This document shows positions 17,550 to 28,863 of a stretch of 64,000 nucleotides of DNA, one piece after another. Below the pieces are notes generated by a model. It was not told the DNA's origin. It saw only the letters and a program-made list of their open reading frames with translations, and searched no databases. The stretch covers positions 744,001 to 808,000 of the forward strand of contig NZ_JAGIOD010000002.1 of assembly GCF_017876545.1 (NCBI RefSeq), given 5' to 3'. How positions within the stretch are numbered: position 1 is the first letter of the stretch; each line of letters opens with the position of its first letter. The translations under genes were made by a program, and so were the position numbers. This stretch comes from Brachybacterium sacelli (GTDB lineage: Bacteria; Actinomycetota; Actinomycetes; Actinomycetales; Dermabacteraceae).

Positions 17550-19249
17550 TCCCCGCCCGTCGTACCGTCCTGCGCGCGGCCGGGGCCGCCACCGTGCTCG
17601 GCCTGGGCTCCGCCTGCGCGCGCATCCCCACCACGTCCCCGATCGACAGCCGCCCGCTGAGCGGACGCGCCCAGCCCGGCGCCCCCTATGTGCAGGCGCT
17701 GCCGCCCCCGGACGACGCCACCGCGCAGGACGTCGTCGCCGGCTTCGTCCAGGCCGGCGTCGGCTCCGAGGAGAACTTCGCCGTCGCCCGCTCCTACCTC
17801 ACGCCCGAGAAACGGGACGACTGGGACCCGACGGCGGCCATCACCATCTACTCCAGCAGCCAGGAGCTCCAGGTCCAGGAGGTCAGCGACACGGAGATGG
17901 TGCTGGTCCTCCAGGTGATCGCCCTCGTGGACCCGGACGGCGTCCGCGACCTGCTGGCCGGGCCCGTGAACCGGGAGCTGGACGTGAGGATGGAACTGGT
18001 CGAGGACCAGTGGAGGATCAGCGAGGTGGACGACGGGATCTTCCTGTCCGAGGCGGCCTTCGAGACCCTCTACGCCCCTGCCCGGCTCTACTTCCTCGAT
18101 GCCCGCGGGATCCACCTGGTGCCCGATCACCGCTGGTTCTCGCTGCAGCGCGGCGACTCGGAGGTGCTCGAGGCCCTCACGGCCGGCCCCGCAGCCTTCC
18201 TCCAGGGCGCCGTCCACAGCGAGGTGCCCGACACCTCGGGGGTCACCGATGCCCAGGTCTCCACGGGCGCCGACGGCACTCCCGAGATCACCGTGCCCAC
18301 CGCGGTCGCGGGACTGTCCGGCGGGTCCCGCACCGCGGCGCTCGCCCAGCTCGAGTCCTCGCTGCGCTCGCTGCGCACCCTGTCGGGGATCCGCCTGGTG
18401 CGTGACGGTCAGGAGTACACCCCCGACGAGGAGTCCGGGGTCGACCGGGCGCTGCCGGGGCACCGTCCGATCGCAGCGGGCCCCACCGGCATCATCTCGC
18501 TGGCCGATCCCAGCACCGACGCCCCGGCCCGCCAGCTGGTCCCGGCGCTCGCGGATCGGCCGCTCACCTCTCCCGTGATCGCCCAGGACGGCGTCCTCGC
18601 CGCGGCGCTCGCCGACGGCGCCTCGACCGTGCTGGTGGCCTCCTCCGACGATTCGGTGCCCCTGCGCGAGGCGGCGACCGGTGGTGTGTTCGTCGCGCCC
18701 CGGATCGATGACGCCGGATTCGTGTGGACCTCCACCCGACGCAGTGCCGGGGTGCTGCTCGCGCTCTCCGGCACCCGGCCGCAGGACGACGCGAAGGTCG
18801 ATGCGGCCTGGCTGAAGGAGCGGGAGGTGCTGGCATTGGACGTGGCGGCCGATGCCACCCGGATGGTCGTGCTCTCCGCGGACTCCGCCGGGTCCCGACT
18901 CGACCTGTGCGCGGTGGTCCGGGACGGGGACGGCGTGCCGGTGTCCTTGACCGAGCCCGTGCAGGTGCGCACCTTCCTCGCGGAGGTCACCCAGGTCAGC
19001 TGGTACGACGAGGTGGCCGTCATCGTGCTCGGGGCGGACCCCGGCACCGGTGAGCTGCGGGCCCAGGTGGTCGACTTCGCCACCGGGCGGGAGCCGCTGC
19101 CCGCACTGCGCGAGGACGCCGACCGCCTCGCGGGCACCGTGGTGGGCGAGTCGATCTGGGCGGGGACCACCGACGGGGCGCTGCTGCGCAGCGACGGCAG
19201 CGGGTGGACCACGGTGGATCTCGACGCGCACGACCCCTGGTTCTACTGA
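17546..19249 (+). CDS. lpqB: Lipoprotein LpqB
   Basis: This 567-residue exported protein begins with ARRTVLRAAG, a twin-arginine-like stretch, then a hydrophobic run ending GSAC, a likely lipidation cysteine at about residue 25. A GerMN-type domain follows and then a beta-propeller-like LpqB domain (VASSDDSV, WTSTRRSAGVLLALSG, ISWY-like strands). In mycobacteria LpqB interacts with the sensor part of MtrB. The start was moved from a much longer upstream frame to the ATG that overlaps the mtrB stop and follows GGGAGGA. Confidence 0.92.
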   Translation: MIPARRTVLRAAGAATVLGLGSACARIPTTSPIDSRPLSGRAQPGAPYVQALPPPDDATAQDVVAGFVQAGVGSEENFAVARSYLTPEKRDDWDPTAAITIYSSSQELQVQEVSDTEMVLVLQVIALVDPDGVRDLLAGPVNRELDVRMELVEDQWRISEVDDGIFLSEAAFETLYAPARLYFLDARGIHLVPDHRWFSLQRGDSEVLEALTAGPAAFLQGAVHSEVPDTSGVTDAQVSTGADGTPEITVPTAVAGLSGGSRTAALAQLESSLRSLRTLSGIRLVRDGQEYTPDEESGVDRALPGHRPIAAGPTGIISLADPSTDAPARQLVPALADRPLTSPVIAQDGVLAAALADGASTVLVASSDDSVPLREAATGGVFVAPRIDDAGFVWTSTRRSAGVLLALSGTRPQDDAKVDAAWLKEREVLALDVAADATRMVVLSADSAGSRLDLCAVVRDGDGVPVSLTEPVQVRTFLAEVTQVSWYDEVAVIVLGADPGTGELRAQVVDFATGREPLPALREDADRLAGTVVGESIWAGTTDGALLRSDGSGWTTVDLDAHDPWFY

Positions 19250-19259
19250 GCCGGCCGGC

Positions 19260-19277
19260 GGGAGGAACGCTCCTCCC
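19260..19277 (+). promoter_or_regulatory. Hairpin after lpqB
   Basis: GGGAGGA-ACGC-TCCTCCC is a perfect 7-bp stem with a 4-nt loop 11 nt after the lpqB stop. With no T run it may stabilise the mRNA end or reduce read-through into the comF-like gene. Confidence 0.4.
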
Positions 19278-19346
19278 CACTCCCGGTCCGTCCACATCCC
19301 GCGCCCGCGCCGTGCTCGGCGCGCCGGAAGGCGATGGGATCGCCTC

Positions 19347-20141
19347 ATGGACGAGACACGGACGGGCCTGCTGCCCCTGGCCCGTGAGATCGTCGCGCAG
19401 ACCTGCTCCCTGGTGGCGCCGCGACGGTGCCCGTGCGGGCAGGAGGGAGCCTGGCTGTGCCCACGCTGCACGGCGATGCTCGCTGCCCGCCCGGTGCGCG
19501 TCGAGACCTGCTGCGACGCCCTGCAGGAGCTGACCGCCGCCCGGATCAGGCAGGAGAGCGCAGGCGGGGTGGTCCTGCCTGCCGGGGTGGATCACACCCC
19601 GGTGCTGCCGGTGCTGGCCCTGGGCGAGTACACCGGTCCGCTGCAGCATCTCGTGCTCGCCTGGAAGAACGGCGGGATGCTGCACCTCGGCGCTCGCCTC
19701 GCCCCCGCCCTCGCCCCCGGGGTGAGGACGCTGGCCGTCGCCGGCGGGGTGCGCCGCCCGCTGCTGGTGCCGGTCCCGTCCCGCCGCAGCGCCCGGCTGC
19801 GCCGCGGGGAGGACCACACCGCCGAGCTGGCGCGAGCCCTGGCCCGCACCGGTGCCGGTCGCGCGCTGCCGCTGCGGGCGGTGCCCACCACCGCACAGGA
19901 GGGTCGGGGATCGCGCCAGCGACGTACCCGGAGGATCCACCTGGCCGGCAGCGCCGCCCGCAGGGCCGGACGCGAGAGGGCGCAGGTGGTGATCCTCGAC
20001 GATGTCGTCACCACCGGAGCGACCCTGCGCGGCATGCACGACGCGCTCACCCAGGCCGGGATGCAGGTGCTCGGCGCGGTCGTGGTCGCCTCGGCCCGGG
20101 TTCCCGCCCCGGATACCGCGGGAAATCTGGATTCACAGTGA
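19347..20141 (+). CDS. ComF family phosphoribosyltransferase-like protein
   Basis: This 264-residue protein has an N-terminal double cysteine module (RRCPCGQEGAWLCPRC, ~26-41), the ALGEYTGPLQHLVLAWKNGG segment, the VPVPSRRSARLRRGEDHTAELARAL stretch, the RRIHLAGSAARRAG segment and a PRPP-type loop VVILDDVVTTGAT near 217-229. ComF proteins help bring single-stranded DNA into recombination during transformation; the phosphoribosyltransferase activity of the family is not settled. It holds the Rv3242c position between lpqB and hpf. Confidence 0.9.
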   Translation: MDETRTGLLPLAREIVAQTCSLVAPRRCPCGQEGAWLCPRCTAMLAARPVRVETCCDALQELTAARIRQESAGGVVLPAGVDHTPVLPVLALGEYTGPLQHLVLAWKNGGMLHLGARLAPALAPGVRTLAVAGGVRRPLLVPVPSRRSARLRRGEDHTAELARALARTGAGRALPLRAVPTTAQEGRGSRQRRTRRIHLAGSAARRAGRERAQVVILDDVVTTGATLRGMHDALTQAGMQVLGAVVVASARVPAPDTAGNLDSQ

Positions 20142-20295
20142 CCGTCGGCCAGGACTCGTGGAGCAAAACGTGGCATGCTGGTGCGACTCGTCACACCCGA
20201 CGGGTCCCCCTCTCATCAGGAGGTGCCAGCCCCAGCCGACGAGCCACTGCGGCCGGGCTCAGAGCGGCCGCATCCGGATAGGAGGAGAACACCTC

Positions 20296-20964
20296 ATGGA
20301 GATCAATGTCGTCGGACGCCACATGGACGTCCCGGACCGATTCCGTCGCCACCTGACCGACAAGCTCGACAAGGTCACCCAGTTCGCGCCCGCCGCGCTG
20401 CGCGTGGACGTGGAGGTCTCTCAGGAGAAGAACCCCAGGCAGGCCGAGCTCAGCGACCGCGTCGAGCTCACCGTGCACGACAACGGTTCCGTGATCCGCT
20501 CGGAAGCCAGGGCCGACGATCTCTTCGGTGCCCTGGACATCGCCTACGGGAAACTGCTCGAACGCCTCCGTCGCGCCCGGGACCGCCGCAAGGACCGCCA
20601 TCGCGGCCGCGACCGCTCCCACCAGGGGCCCGGAGCCAGCGTGCGCACCATGCCCGCCGACCAGGACCTGCCCGCAGCCCTCCAGGAGACCCCGCCGGAG
20701 ACCGCTGTCCCGTCGCAGGCCGCCGAGACCTCAGAGACGTCAGAGACGGATCTCGCCGAGGCCGGCAGCCCGGTCGTGATCCGCCAGAAGAAGCATCGGG
20801 CCACCCCGATGGGCATCGACGACGCCCTCTACCAGATGGAGCTCGTCGGCCACGACTTCTTCCTCTTCGTCGACGCGGAGTCCGGCAATCCCAAGGTCGT
20901 CTACCGGCGCAAGGGCTGGAACTACGGCGTGATCGAACTCGACGCGGAGCTCCAGTCGTCCTGA
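20296..20964 (+). CDS. hpf: Long-form ribosome hibernation promoting factor
   Basis: This 222-residue protein joins an N-terminal HPF/YfiA domain (residues 1-105; INVVGRHMDVPDRFRRHLTDKL, basic RRARDRRKDRHRGRDRSH end), a ~50-residue acidic and Pro-rich linker, and the C-terminal dimer domain (GIDDALYQMELVGHDFFLFVDAESG...WNYGVIEL). Long HPF pairs 70S ribosomes into 100S dimers in stationary phase or stress. The ATG follows a strong GGAGGAGAAC site. It holds the Rv3241c position just before the secA region. Confidence 0.95.
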   Translation: MEINVVGRHMDVPDRFRRHLTDKLDKVTQFAPAALRVDVEVSQEKNPRQAELSDRVELTVHDNGSVIRSEARADDLFGALDIAYGKLLERLRRARDRRKDRHRGRDRSHQGPGASVRTMPADQDLPAALQETPPETAVPSQAAETSETSETDLAEAGSPVVIRQKKHRATPMGIDDALYQMELVGHDFFLFVDAESGNPKVVYRRKGWNYGVIELDAELQSS

Positions 20965-21061
20965 TCCCTTCCGACACCACCCGGGCGGGAGGTGCGCGAC
21001 GGCGCCCTCCCGCCCGACGCTGTCCGGCCACCCCGCCCCGCACCCGAGGAGAGAAGCTCCG

Positions 21062-22432
21062 GTGACCGACACCCTCAGCTGGACCCAGGCCCGGCGGATC
21101 GCGCTGCGCGCCCAGGGGATGGGGCGCGCCCGCCGCACGGACGTCCCCGGGCCCGCCGCCAGCCGTCGCGCCCTGCGTCGCACCCTCGAGCACACGCACC
21201 TGCTGCAGATCGACTCGGTCAGTGTGTTCGAACGTGCCCACCACCTGCCGGTGTTCACTCGGACCGGAAGCTGGGACCCGGCGGTGCTGGACCGGCTCTC
21301 CCGCCCGGGGCCCGGTCGCCTGGTGCGCGAGGCGCTCGCGCACGAGGCCACCTACGCCACCCACGAGGTCCATGCGCTGCTGGACTTCCGTCGCCGCGCC
21401 GCGGCCCGCCGCGACTGGGGCCAGGTACGCGTCGCCGCCACCTCCTCCCCGCAGCTGTTCACCCGGATCTTCGAGACGCTCGAGGAGCTCGGCCCGTCCA
21501 GTGCCGCCGCCATCTCCCGCCATCTCGGGGACACGGAACGCGGGGAGGGATGGGGATGGCGTCGCACCCGCAGCCAGTGGGCCGTGGAATACCTCTTCCG
21601 CTCCGGCGCCCTCGACTGCGTCGGCCGCAGCCCCCAGTTCGAACGGCTCTACGTCGCCACCGAGGACGCCCCGCCGCAGCTCGAGGTTCCCGCGGGCCCC
21701 GGTGCGCAGGACGACTCCGAGGGAGCCGAGGACGACCCCGCCCGGGCCGGGTCCATCCGGGCACTGATGGCGCTCGCGGCCCGATCCCTGGGCATCGCCG
21801 AGGTCACCTCACTGGCCGATTACTTCCGGGTGCCGGTGCGCGATGCCCGCGAGGCCGCCGGGCATCTCGAGGCCACCGGTGAGGTGCGTCGGGTCCGGGT
21901 CGGCCACCCGTCCGGAGCCCGAGAGATGCTGCTGCACCGCGACGCCCCGAAGCCGACCCCGCTGCGCGCCTCCGCCCTGGTCAGTCCCTTCGATCCGCTC
22001 GTGTTCCACCGCCCGCGCCTGTCGCGCCTGTTCGACGTCGAGTACCGCATCGGCATCTACACGCCGGAGGACCGACGCAGCACCGGCTACTACTCACTGC
22101 TGTTCCTGCACGGAGACGTCTTCCCCGCCCTGGTCGACCTGAAGGCCGACCGGGCACGCGGGGTGCTCGAGGTGCGCGGCACCTTCCGGGAGGAACTCCC
22201 GCACCTGCCCGCTCGGCAGCGTCCCGCCGACGTGGCCGTGCTCGAGGCGCTCGTGACCGAGCTGCGACGGGCCGCGAGCTGGCAGGGCCTCGATCGCGTG
22301 GAGGTGCGCACGGGGCCGCGCACCGGCGATCTCGCGGAGCCTCTCGCCGCCCTGCTCGCGGCCCCGCCGAGCGGCGCCTGGGTCGAGAACGCACGGTCCG
22401 GAACACCCCGCGCGGCGGAGCGAACAGGGTGA
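21062..22432 (+). CDS. YcaQ/AlkX-type DNA glycosylase family protein
   Basis: This 456-residue protein belongs to the HTH_42 (PF06224) family of winged-helix glycosylases that excise alkylated bases and can unhook crosslinks. The signature LLQIDSVSVFERAHHLPVFTRTG lies near 47-69 and contains Gln49-Ile-Asp51, the Q-phi-D form known for the YcaQ branch; the AlkZ branch has Q-phi-Q. Three winged-helix modules and a C-terminal beta region follow, with ALVSPFDPLVFHRPRLSRLFDVEYRIGIYTP typical of the family. The start is GTG. It lies between hpf and secA on the same strand but 97 bp after hpf. Confidence 0.88.
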   Translation: MTDTLSWTQARRIALRAQGMGRARRTDVPGPAASRRALRRTLEHTHLLQIDSVSVFERAHHLPVFTRTGSWDPAVLDRLSRPGPGRLVREALAHEATYATHEVHALLDFRRRAAARRDWGQVRVAATSSPQLFTRIFETLEELGPSSAAAISRHLGDTERGEGWGWRRTRSQWAVEYLFRSGALDCVGRSPQFERLYVATEDAPPQLEVPAGPGAQDDSEGAEDDPARAGSIRALMALAARSLGIAEVTSLADYFRVPVRDAREAAGHLEATGEVRRVRVGHPSGAREMLLHRDAPKPTPLRASALVSPFDPLVFHRPRLSRLFDVEYRIGIYTPEDRRSTGYYSLLFLHGDVFPALVDLKADRARGVLEVRGTFREELPHLPARQRPADVAVLEALVTELRRAASWQGLDRVEVRTGPRTGDLAEPLAALLAAPPSGAWVENARSGTPRAAERTG

Positions 22433-22471
22433 CGATGCGCGCACGTCGTCACCACTGCGTGATGTGACGAT

Positions 22472-22477
22472 TACGAT
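22472..22477 (+). promoter_or_regulatory. Candidate -10 box for secA
   Basis: TACGAT lies 54 nt before the secA GTG, giving a leader of about 45-50 nt. The upstream -35 region is poor, so this is a moderate call. Confidence 0.4.
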
Positions 22478-22531
22478 GGGTCAGGCATCAACCGTCCGTG
22501 AGGACGCACCCACGAGATTACGGGAGCACGA

Positions 22532-25600
<3,069 letters not shown>

Positions 25601-25601
25601 G

Positions 25602-26003
25602 TCAGCCGATCTCCAGGACCGTCACCCGCCAGCCGGAGTGGCGCAGCTCCCACCGCATCGCCAGGAAGCGGGCGCGGTCGGGTTCGCGCAGCACGCAGCT
25701 CGCCTCGACCGTGTGCTCGTTGACCACACAGGTGCGCACACCGGTGACCAGCAGACGCTGGGGCGGGGCATAACCGGTGGTCGCCCGCAGACGACGGGTC
25801 AGCGCCGCGCGCCGGGACAGCAGCTGGCCGACCTCGGGCGTCACGATCCGTGACAGGGCGTTCTCCGGTCGCATGTCGCGCACGATCTCCACGGCGCGAC
25901 GAGCCACCGGGGCGACCATCCGCTCGACCCCGCGCGGGTCGTCGAGGGACAGGTTCTCGGGGACGTCGCCGGCCGGTGCCGGACGCTGGTCGGTAGTGGT
26001 CAT
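25602..26003 (-). CDS. Rv3235 family protein
   Basis: This 133-residue protein resembles the small Rv3235 family, found next to secA in many actinobacteria. It has an N-terminal polar lead and the helix ARRAVEIVRDMRPENALSRIVTPEV, then three strands ending CVLREPDRARFLAMRWELRHSGWRVTVLEIG. Function unknown. ATG at 26003 overlaps the LysM gene stop by one base; GTG just upstream is an alternative. The fold looks NTF2-like, which is an inference from the pattern only. Confidence 0.8.
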   Translation of the reverse strand: MTTTDQRPAPAGDVPENLSLDDPRGVERMVAPVARRAVEIVRDMRPENALSRIVTPEVGQLLSRRAALTRRLRATTGYAPPQRLLVTGVRTCVVNEHTVEASCVLREPDRARFLAMRWELRHSGWRVTVLEIG

Positions 26004-26875
26004 CACTGCTCCTGAGGGGAAAGGGATGCGGGCACGGTCAGCTCCTGCCCGGGCTCGAGATGGTCGGGATCCGGTCCGACGAGGTCGTGATTGGCCTCGT
26101 GGAGCTCTGGCCAGGCCAGCGCTAGCTCGGACGGGTCGTCCGGGGCAGGACCGAGCAGCTCGTCGGTGATGCTCCAGAGGGTGTCCCCGTCGTGCACCAC
26201 GACGGTGCGCGGGGGCGTCGGGGTCGCGGAGTCGCCGGCGGAGGACGACGGTGGATCCGCCGGAGACGGCTGCGCATCGTGCGTTCCAGGGGGCGTGGAT
26301 CCCTCGACCGCGGGCTGTTCGCCCCAGCCCAGGGGAGGCAGCTGCGGCGAGGCCCCGCCCTCGTCCGAACTCGAGGCGGGGGCCTCGGCGACGGGCCGGG
26401 GGTCAGGATCCGAGGGTCCTGCGGGGACGAGCTGTGAGGACACCGGGGTCTCCGGCGGCGTGGCTGCGCCGCCCGGGTCGGTGCCGGAGCTGGCCGCGGT
26501 GGCCGGGACCAGCACGAGCCCGGTCGCTGTGGTGGCGACGGCCGCGCCGAGGGCCACGCGCCGCGCCACCTGGGGTGCGAGCACCCGCAGAGTGAGCAGC
26601 ACGGCGGTGCCGGTGCGACTCGCGGGCCCGACCAGAAGGGCCAGGGCGGCCAGCGACCAGATCAGAGCCAGGTATCCGCAGAGCACGACCCCCAGACCGG
26701 CGATCCCCACCAGCACCGCAGCGATCAGGGCGTCCTCGCCCTCGCCGCGGGACGCCGCCGGCCACAGGGCGGCCAGGACGCTCGCCATGACCAGCATCCC
26801 GCCTCCTGCGAACACCGCGCTCAGTGCGGCGGGCACCGGGCGTGCCGCCGCTGTGGTCTTGTCGTCGACCCCCAT
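26003..26875 (-). CDS. LysM domain membrane protein
   Basis: This 290-residue protein has two or three membrane segments (about 15-36, 50-85 and a shorter one near 105-125), a long Ser/Pro/Gly-rich spacer, and one C-terminal LysM domain (VVVHDGDTLWSITDELLG...LHEANHDLVGPDPDHLEPGQELTVP) that should bind peptidoglycan. There is no cleavable signal peptide, so it is probably anchored. ATG at 26875 follows AGGGGAA; the reading frame extends further upstream but without a matching family N-terminus. The stop joins the Rv3235-like gene. Confidence 0.82.
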   Translation of the reverse strand: MGVDDKTTAAARPVPAALSAVFAGGGMLVMASVLAALWPAASRGEGEDALIAAVLVGIAGLGVVLCGYLALIWSLAALALLVGPASRTGTAVLLTLRVLAPQVARRVALGAAVATTATGLVLVPATAASSGTDPGGAATPPETPVSSQLVPAGPSDPDPRPVAEAPASSSDEGGASPQLPPLGWGEQPAVEGSTPPGTHDAQPSPADPPSSSAGDSATPTPPRTVVVHDGDTLWSITDELLGPAPDDPSELALAWPELHEANHDLVGPDPDHLEPGQELTVPASLSPQEQ

Positions 26876-26919
26876 GGGTTCCCCTGTCGTCGCGTGACAC
26901 TGTCTGCTCATATCGTGGC

Positions 26920-26949
26920 GTTTGATGCAGTTTGATGTCGTTCGATCGG
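26920..26949. repeat. 10-bp phased direct repeats in the LysM upstream region
   Basis: GTTTGATGCA, GTTTGATGTC and GTTCGATCGG follow each other with a period of exactly 10 bp, so equal bases lie on one face of the helix. They are 45-75 bp upstream of the LysM gene start and also overlap the -35 position of a plus-strand TAGTGT box at 26963. A protein that binds phased direct repeats, such as the nearby BldC-like regulator, is a candidate. Confidence 0.6.
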
Positions 26950-27117
26950 CTGTAGAGAAAAGTAGTGTGCGGTGGCCCACAACGCAAGTGCGCGGACCAC
27001 GGGTGTGGATGAGCAGCGGCGGGGGAGGAATAATGCGAGCGCCGCGGCGAGCACGAGGGGAAGTGCGCGGCCGCCGCCCGATGTGCCGGACCAGGCGCGG
27101 CGGAGGGACCGCCGGCC

Positions 27118-27123
27118 TAGAGT
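27118..27123 (+). promoter_or_regulatory. -10 box of a leaderless promoter (27130 gene)
   Basis: TAGAGT ends 6 nt before the ATG at 27130, again without a ribosome binding site. Confidence 0.5.
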
Positions 27124-27129
27124 GACGCC

Positions 27130-27675
27130 ATGCGATTCGACCGGATCTTCGAGGACCTGGAGGGGCGCTTCGCGCACCACGAGCGCGAGGAGATGCGCGC
27201 CGTCTCCGAGGATCTCGCCCGCGCCGAGCGTGCACAGCTCTCCCTGGCTGACCGACTGCGCGGTGCGGGCGGCAGCTCGCTCACGCTCCACCTCGGCCCG
27301 TCACTGCGCCTCGAGGGAGTCGTCGACGACGTCGGCGAGGAGTGGGTCGCGCTCCAGGAGGAGGGTGGCGGTCGCCGGACCGTGGTCCCGCTCGCGGCGA
27401 TCGCCCTCGTCGACGGGCTTTCCTCGCGGGCACGACCGGCGGAGGAGTCACTGCGCTCACCGCTGGGTCTGGGATCGGTGCTGCGAGCGATCGCGCGTGA
27501 TCGCGGCGTCGTACGCCTGGAGACGACTGCGGGCGGCATCATGGGCCGGCTCGCCGCCGTCGGGGTCGATGCCGTGGACGTGCACTCCCTGCCCACGGGC
27601 GAGAGCGGCACGGTCCCGGGCTCCGCACGGATCACCGTGGCGACGGCCTCGTTGCTCGCAGTGCGTCCCCGTTAG
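27130..27675 (+). CDS. Conserved actinobacterial hypothetical protein
   Basis: This 181-residue protein starts with a charged coiled region (residues 1-45, RFDRIFEDLEGRFAHHEREEMRAVSEDLARAERAQ) and continues as an all-beta domain with LHLGPSLRLEGVVDDVGEEWVALQEEGGGRRTVVPLAAI and a second, similar half. It has the look of a small regulatory or LSM/SH3-like fold, without catalytic residues. I recognise it only as a gene commonly found between the secA region and the BldC-type gene. Leaderless start at 27130. It is convergent with the BldC-like gene. Confidence 0.65.
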   Translation: MRFDRIFEDLEGRFAHHEREEMRAVSEDLARAERAQLSLADRLRGAGGSSLTLHLGPSLRLEGVVDDVGEEWVALQEEGGGRRTVVPLAAIALVDGLSSRARPAEESLRSPLGLGSVLRAIARDRGVVRLETTAGGIMGRLAAVGVDAVDVHSLPTGESGTVPGSARITVATASLLAVRPR

Positions 27676-27763
27676 GACGGTGCCGCGCACCCCGTCCCGT
27701 CGATCACGGCGGAGACCGCGGGGGAGAGCGGCACGCGAAGCCGGATGCGCGAGAACGGCCTGA

Positions 27764-28003
27764 TCAGCGCTTGCCGTCCGTCTTCTGGCGATCCTGCTCG
27801 CGCTCCTCCTCGAGGATGTGCGCCGTCGCCGCGTAGCTGCGCTCGATGTAGGACTCGATCTCGGAGACCTCGACCCTCCACTGGCCGCGCCCTCCGACCT
27901 TGATGGCGCGCAGCTCACCGGACCGGACCAGGGCATATGCCTGCGACGCCGAGATCGACAGCATCTCGGCGACATCGGACAAGGGGACGAAGCGAGGCGT
28001 CAT
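27764..28003 (-). CDS. BldC-like MerR-type helix-turn-helix regulator
   Basis: This 79-residue protein has a single excisionase/MerR-like domain: FVPLSDVAEMLSISASQAYALVRSGELRAIKVGGRGQWRVEVSEIESYIERSYA. That is close to BldC of Streptomyces, a developmental regulator that binds phased direct repeats by head-to-tail oligomers. The acidic-basic tail (ILEEEREQDRQKTDGKR) is longer than the fold needs. ATG at 28003 has AAAGGA 7 nt upstream. It is divergent from the SAF/CpaB-like gene and shares its promoter region. Confidence 0.88.
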   Translation of the reverse strand: MTPRFVPLSDVAEMLSISASQAYALVRSGELRAIKVGGRGQWRVEVSEIESYIERSYAATAHILEEEREQDRQKTDGKR

Positions 28004-28118
28004 CGACAATCCTTTCCGGCCGGACCTCTCCGACTGCATCGTGGACAGTCTCCCATTGTCGTGACCACAGCCGAAGCAAGGATGTGGACGACGCATCCCG
28101 GGACGGGGACGGGCACGG

Positions 28119-28172
28119 TTGTCCACAATCGAGCCGATACGCCCACGCGGGATGCTCGGCGTCCCGTAATCT
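28119..28172 (+). promoter_or_regulatory. Tad promoter element, copy 1
   Basis: TTGTCCACAAT (28119-28129), 7 nt, AT, 2 nt, GCCCACG (28141-28147), 19 nt and TAATCT (28167-28172) lie before the SAF/CpaB-like gene. The same parts with the same spacing occur at 41658-41711 before cpaF. TTGT-CC-ACAA is itself an inverted repeat and equals an actinobacterial DnaA box. TAATCT is a likely -10 box, giving a leader of about 43 nt. Confidence 0.6.
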
Positions 28173-28221
28173 CCCGGGAGGGACCGGCCGTGGGGGTCGG
28201 GCACGAGGGCAGGAGGGTGAC

Positions 28222-28863
28222 GTGGCGGGGACCGCACCGGTGATGAGGCTGCGCCGACCACGATGGAAGGACCCCCGGCTGATCGTCGGCATCGTCCTGG
28301 TGGTGGCCAGCGTGCTGATGGGGGCTCTTCTGATCTCCCGCCTGGCTGCGACCACTCCGGTCCTCATCGCGAAGAGTCCCATCGTCCCGGGCGACGAGAT
28401 CGATCCCGGTGACCTGGCGACCGTGGAGATGCGTCTGGGAGAGCAGGAGGGTCTCTACGTCGGTGCCCTCGGGATGATCCCGGAGGGGGCCGTCGCCACT
28501 CGTGCGATCCAGGTGGGCGAGCTGCTGCCGCTGTCCGCCGTCGGCCAGGCCGCCGACGTCCCGCTGCGACCGATCGTGATCCCCGTGGCCACCACCGTCG
28601 CAGAGTCCGTGCAGCCCGGGGCGAAAGTGGAGCTCTGGCACACCGGTCCGGCCCCCGAGGAGGGCGGAGGCGGGGAGGCGGAGCTGCTGGTCTCCGACGG
28701 CATCGTCCGCCACATCGACGAAGGCAGCTCGCTGGGGATGCGCTCCATGTCCGTCGAGGTGCTGGTGCCCCGGAACGATCTCTCCGCGGTCCTCCAGGTG
28801 CTCGCCCAGGAGGAGCGGCTCGACGTGATCGGCGTGCCCGGAGCGTACGGGGTCACCCCGTGA
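28222..28863 (+). CDS. SAF domain protein (CpaB/RcpC-like Tad component)
   Basis: This 213-residue protein has one N-terminal membrane helix (about 18-42) and an extracytoplasmic SAF domain: PVLIAKSPIVPGDEIDPGDL, then VATRAIQVGELLPLSAVG and a long second half with VATTVAESVQPGAKVELWHTG. It corresponds to the CpaB-like protein of Tad systems, which in Gram-positives probably lies at the outer face of the membrane. GTG at 28222 has AGGAGG with 5-nt spacing; an ATG 7 codons later is less well supported. Its stop overlaps the CpaE-like start (GTGA). Confidence 0.8.
   Translation: MAGTAPVMRLRRPRWKDPRLIVGIVLVVASVLMGALLISRLAATTPVLIAKSPIVPGDEIDPGDLATVEMRLGEQEGLYVGALGMIPEGAVATRAIQVGELLPLSAVGQAADVPLRPIVIPVATTVAESVQPGAKVELWHTGPAPEEGGGGEAELLVSDGIVRHIDEGSSLGMRSMSVEVLVPRNDLSAVLQVLAQEERLDVIGVPGAYGVTP

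Noticed and set aside
28040..28127. Possible replication origin because of DnaA-box-like sequences
   Set aside because: Only one perfect box plus weak matches, no AT-rich unwinding region and no dnaA or dnaN nearby.
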